DNA of 64,000 nt from Siderastrea radians (taxonomy: Eukaryota; Cnidaria; Anthozoa; Scleractinia; Rhizangiidae). Location: positions 36,197,307-36,261,306 of the forward strand of contig OZ024896.1 in the NCBI GenBank assembly GCA_964017195.1. The letters run 5' to 3'. The translations under genes and the position numbers were made by a program. The notes under the pieces are model-generated. The model was not told the origin of the DNA and made no database searches. It saw nothing but the letters and a program-made list of their open reading frames with translations. Below are positions 59,729 to 64,000 of the stretch, piece after piece (within the stretch, counting starts at the first letter, position 1; each line of letters begins with the position of its first letter).

Positions 59729-60172
59729 TGTGACCATTCAAATAAAAGCTACTGAGCAGTGCTTTCCTGTGGTGCTGTATATTAAGCTGTACAAGGTGGT
59801 TCTAACTTTTGAGTCTGTGGATGAAATCCCTAAGTGTGACCATTCAAATGAAAGCTACTGAGCAGTACTTTCCTGTGATGCTGTCGTTTACTATGCCGTA
59901 CAAGTTGGTTCTGACTTTTGAGCCTGTGGATGAAATCCTGATCAGAAGCGCGACAATTCAAACGAAAGCTACTGAGCACTGCTTTCCTGTGGTGCTGTTT
60001 ATTATGCTTTCTGTACATGAAATCCTAACTCTTGACCATTCAAATGAAAGCTACTGAGCAGTACTTTCCTGTGGTGCTGTTTATTATGTTGTACAAGGCG
60101 GTTCTAACGTTAACGTCTGTGGATGAAATCCTTAAGTGTGACCACTCAAATGAAAGTTTCTGAGCAGTACTT
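59729..60172. repeat. About 105-bp tandem repeat, five units
   Basis: Units begin near 59730, 59838, 59950, 60034 and 60139, each with TGACCATTCAAATGAAAGCTACTGAGCAGTACTTTCCTGTGGTGCTGT and a TGAGTCTGTGGATGAAATCCT end. One unit is shorter (about 84 bp). Single diverged units are in gene A introns (42.7, 43.9 and 44.8 kb). Confidence 0.85.
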
Positions 60173-62041
60173 TCCTGCAGTTTGTTTTGAAATTTTCACC
60201 AGAGGAAATTTTAGAACTGAAATTTGGAAAAACTGGCCCTTTTTCGAAATAAAGAATTAATAATCTGCGTTAAAAGATCATGATCATCTCCCGTAACATC
60301 ACCTTGAAGTAAAAGTTGCTTGGCATTTTAGCTCCGAAAAACATGAAAGTGAACAGGTCCGCGACCCTTCAAGTCAAGACGCTCACTCTAAAAGCATTAT
60401 TAACGCATAGGAGAAAAACTCAGAGCGCTCGATTGCAAATATAGATCTCGATAACAAGGCACATATTAACGTCTTTATCATCCTCTTATACCGTCGGTTA
60501 TAATGGCGACGGGTATTTGACAACTCCAGATTTTAACTGTTTGTAAAGCACTCACGATCATTTTGTGATGTACAATTTATCCCTCTTATTTGTTTGTTTA
60601 AAAAGCTCTTTGCTTTTTATTACTAAACATGATGTTATGCATTTTTGACTCATTTTTGAAATAAATTATAACAGTAGCAATGCATGTTATCATTCAAAAT
60701 CGAATTCCTCACTCCCTACCGCTAAGCTCTTATAGCTTCCAAAGACTTTAAATTTTCGAGGCTCAAAAAATAATTGCTTGCATTGTTAAATTCATCAGGT
60801 TTTTCATAACCGTTCAAGACGTAATTTTCGATCCGATTTCCGACTGTTATAAAACTCTGGACAGCTGACAAGCCATTAATGTTTATTTCACGTTATTGAG
60901 ATATCGCACACTTACCACTTCTCTTAACGGTGTACCTTCAGTTCTCCGTTGGGATGAAAATTGTTTCAAAATCTGTCTTAATCTTCCAAATCAGTTTTGC
61001 TCCTTTATGCGCCCCTTTGGCGTTATTCTAACGGCTCGGTAAACTATGTAAAACTCGCGTTTTTTTGCGAACAAACTTGTGGACACTGAGTTTTTGTTCT
61101 AAGATATGCATAGCATGATTACTCGAGATATGTTGACATTAACATCTATTTTATAGAAACCATTCCATGTTTCACGCTTTTTTTTTCCGATTTATATCTC
61201 CTGCGTAGTCCGTTAACTTGAAATTTAACAAAGACAGCGAACCAATTCTTAACAATGGCCTTCACCGATTTTATACAAATAACGAGATGGCCGGAGTCTC
61301 CGATTATTGGAGCAGGGCGCAATAGTAAAAACCCTCACCTCCCTCCAGAAGCCTCCCTCCCCCCTCCGAGGGAAACTCCCTGTGGGCTACATGGGGAGCC
61401 TCTGCCCGTGGTGCCTTTTTTGTTCTCAGGTATACGAAAGAGTGGGAAAATTTACTGTATTAGTATGTTAAAGGGTAAGCTTCTAAGTGTGCGTACTAAT
61501 CAGAGACCACTACGTAAAAATATACGAAAGATTGGAGCGTTCGAGCGACTAAAATCCCGCGGTGATCTCCTGTTTTTAGCTTACGTTTGAGTAATAAAAG
61601 AGATGCAATTTTTGTTCTAGGTATAACACGGAGAGGGTGGCATTTCGATTAAGATAAGTACATTAAAGGGTAGGGGTTTCAACCTCGCGGCGGAGCCTCC
61701 CCGAACGAAACTTTGATGGGTAACCCCTGGGACATGCCCCGGGTTAGAATCCCGGATTCGGTGTCGTCATGCATGGGTCGAGTCCCTATAGTTAGTGGTT
61801 CTTGACTTGCTCCGAAGGTTTTTCTCCACATTCTCTGGATTTTCTAGTCCAATTCTCAAACGGTCCGATTCCGCCCGCTATTTTCGGGTTTCCCAGTATT
61901 CCTTCCTTCACTGGAAGCGACGTTACTAAATATCAAATCATTCCACTTTTAGCGGAACTAATTGTGTATAATGAATGTGATTATAGTTTACCAGACCTTT
62001 GTCATGGACGCATCGTTATTTAGGTGATCTCGCTGTTAGTA

Positions 62042-63843
62042 CGGGTGTTCCGAAAACGGAAGGTCAGGGTGCGGACTGCGGACTGCTGACTGCGGACTGC
62101 AGGGTGCGGGGTGCGGGGTCAACAAAAACGCAAAAAGAAAAATGACAGCAACAACAACAAATATTAAAACATCCGAAATAAAAAGGAAAAAAGAAAATAG
62201 CTAAATACTTAAAAAGAAAGTTAAGAAATGCAAGAAAAATACAAAAATAAAGCGAGAAATTGAATCTTTAACTGTCACGCGAACCAATGAATAAATACCG
62301 AGAAATTGCAAATTATAATCATTTGTAATAATCGTGAGGTCTGTTTGGAACAATTTTTTTTCCCTCTCTGCCTTTTTTTTTTTTTGGGGGGGGGGGATTT
62401 TTATTTCATTTCTGATGCATTTCACCGCTTCTGTGACCAAAATGAACCGCAGCTGACCGGTATGTCGAGCGATCCGAGCCAATCAGTTTACTTGAATTAG
62501 CGGTTTACACGATGTTGATTTCACGCACGAAAATCAATCGTGCACTATTTTCATTGCATGCGATTATAAGGCTATTTACTGTGGTACTCGAGGAGATGCC
62601 AGTGCCAATAAGCGATGAACCATTATATTTTTGCGGGTGGGGTTGGGGTAGGCAATTTTATACTGCAGGAATTTGTTTTCATGACTAAAAGCTTTGTATG
62701 AATTTTATTTCATTAGCTTGCCGGATACCGGTATATTTCTTAAACTGCGTGTACAGAACAAGCCGCGTGCTCAGCTCTTTGTTGTAATACCCGGTAGATG
62801 TTTGCTTTGAAAGTCACGAAATCTCTTTTTGTTTCAAAGTCACAACAGTCCTCACCTGTATATCCTTCGGTCAGTCTATTATCCAATGTATACATCACTG
62901 TTCAGTGTGCTAGTAACTTGAACTTGAGACATCTATAATGTCTTTTGGTCAGTCTATAATCGAATGTATGCACCACTGTTCACTGTGCTATGAATCTCTT
63001 GAACTTTAGACAGCGAAACTGAGGCACCTACAGAGATTGCCATGAAACGTTGAGTAGTTTTCCTTTTTTTGAGTTTTTTTTTATTCTCTGGATATACAAA
63101 ATTTGTCTTTAATTTATACTATTCAAGTGATTCGAATTCTTTTCCAAACCTTTTTTCTCGAAATTTTCGCGGGTTAATTGTCGCTTAATTTCGCGTTGAA
63201 ACCTGGTATCGGATGTTCTGCTCACGCAAGAACCACAGAAAGAATAATCTTCTTATACCCTTGTTTTGTACAGACATAGCTACATCTCCTCGAGTACCAA
63301 TAGCTCCTCGAGTTTTTATGCAATGAGCTTAGAATAGTGCCAGATTTTGTTTTCGTGCGTGAAATCAACATCTTGGGAAGTGCAAGTTGGGTTCTGATCG
63401 CCGCAGGACGATATACCGTTCAGTTGCATTTTGGTTGCAATATAAATATCGCTATGTGCAAAAAACGTTTGTATATATTTTTATGCCAAACAACCTAAGG
63501 CGAACAATGCAAAAAAATGAAATAACATCAAATTTAGGCAAAAGAGAGTGTTCCACACAGACCATATGATCATTGTAAAATGATAAATTTCTCGTTATTT
63601 ATTCATTGGTCCACAAGAGAGTCAAGAAAGTCAAATTCTCGCTTTATGTTTACATTTCTCTTGTATTTTAATTATATTTTTTAAGCATTTAGCTATTTTA
63701 TTTTTCCTTTCCTTTTTATTTCGAATGTTTTGTTGTTGTTATTATTATTATTATTTTTTTATAATTGTTTTTTTTGACGCCGCACCCCGCACCCCGCACC
63801 CCGCACCCCGCAGTCCACACCCCGCGTTTTCGGAACACCCCTG
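62042..63843. repeat. 1.8-kb foldback/non-autonomous DNA transposon
   Basis: Left end GGGTGTTCCGAAAAC and GTGCGG repeats answer the right end GTTTTCGGAACACCC and CCGCACCCC repeats. A second inverted pair lies inside (ACGCACGAAAATCAA...ACTCGAGGAGATG near 62523-62600 against CATCTCCTCGAGTA...TCGTGCGTGAAATCAAC near 63283-63370). A direct repeat of GGTCAGTCTATAAT..CACTGTTCA occurs at about 62870 and 62948. No coding capacity seen. Confidence 0.7.
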
Positions 63844-64000
63844 TTTGTACCGATACCTTGTCAAGAACATCTCAGATTCGGAGAGGAACGACTTTGCGAA
63901 AGTAACAAAAATGCTGCCAAATACAAAAGTAAGTATTGAAGGTAGTTAGTTTCAGGACGTTACGGTAATGATATTTCACAAATCATGCAAAAATGAATGG

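Larger units (their letters stand above)
56504..64000. other. Upstream flank of gene A, repeats only
   Basis: No intact gene recognised. It contains a LINE (56573-59515), a 105-bp tandem array (59729-60172), a foldback element (62042-63843), and AT-rich sequence with no identifiable content at 60200-62040. The first exon and promoter of gene A should be here but I could not place them. Confidence 0.6.

Overview
The window is animal genomic DNA: AT-rich, with spliced genes, many microsatellites, foldback elements, tRNA-type SINEs and a decayed LINE. The gene families and repeat types suggest a cnidarian, probably an anthozoan such as a stony coral; this is inference, not proof.

Host genes. 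Two tandem paralogues of a ferric-chelate-reductase-1-like protein (Reeler, two DOMON domains, cytochrome b561) lie on the minus strand. Gene A (exons 56503 down to 40964) is nearly complete: I trace 21 exons whose phases join to 775 codons plus a stop; only the start of the signal peptide is missing. Gene B (exons 34522 down to 108) runs off the left edge before its b561 part. Several exons of A and B have identical lengths (112, 177, 99, 62, 86 and 102 bp).

Mobile element. One intron of gene B, between the last Reeler exon (32147-32258) and the first DOMON exon (8334-8510), holds an apparently intact 22,556-bp Polinton/Maverick (adintovirus-like) at 9380-31935. It begins AG, ends CT, has 370-bp terminal inverted repeats, and is flanked by a perfect 6-bp target duplication AGTATG (9374-9379 and 31936-31941). 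It is more GC-rich than the host DNA. It encodes the Polinton core set: retroviral-type integrase with chromodomain, protein-primed DNA polymerase B, A32/FtsK-like packaging ATPase, adenain-like protease, double-jelly-roll-type major capsid protein, a tandem pair of probable minor virion/penton-like proteins, small arginine-rich core-like proteins and a PLA2-domain protein. It also carries less usual cargo: a SLOG/YspA-like nucleotide-binding protein, a two-transmembrane protein with SLATT-like architecture, a tandem GRF-zinc-finger protein, a basic-repeat protein with an acidic tail, and a tRNA-like gene with good Pol III boxes and terminator.

Element layout, left to right: TIR; a noncoding left arm with repeat arrays and scraps of a second polymerase gene (9750-11320); an unknown gene (+); SLOG (-) and GRF (+) diverging from a repeat-rich promoter; integrase; minor virion pair; core proteins; MCP; protease; tRNA-like gene; ATPase; Gly-rich protein; 2TM protein; a run of small overlapping virion genes ending in PLA2; a repeat-rich convergent junction with poly(A) (24.87-25.41 kb); two minus-strand genes; a bidirectional promoter; DNA polymerase; TIR. 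Most genes have their own TATA-like box 30-110 nt upstream, often inside the gene before.

The rest (35-40 kb, 56.5-64 kb and the introns) holds microsatellites, foldback/MITE families, SINEs, a frame-broken LINE and tandem repeats; I see no further protein-coding gene there.
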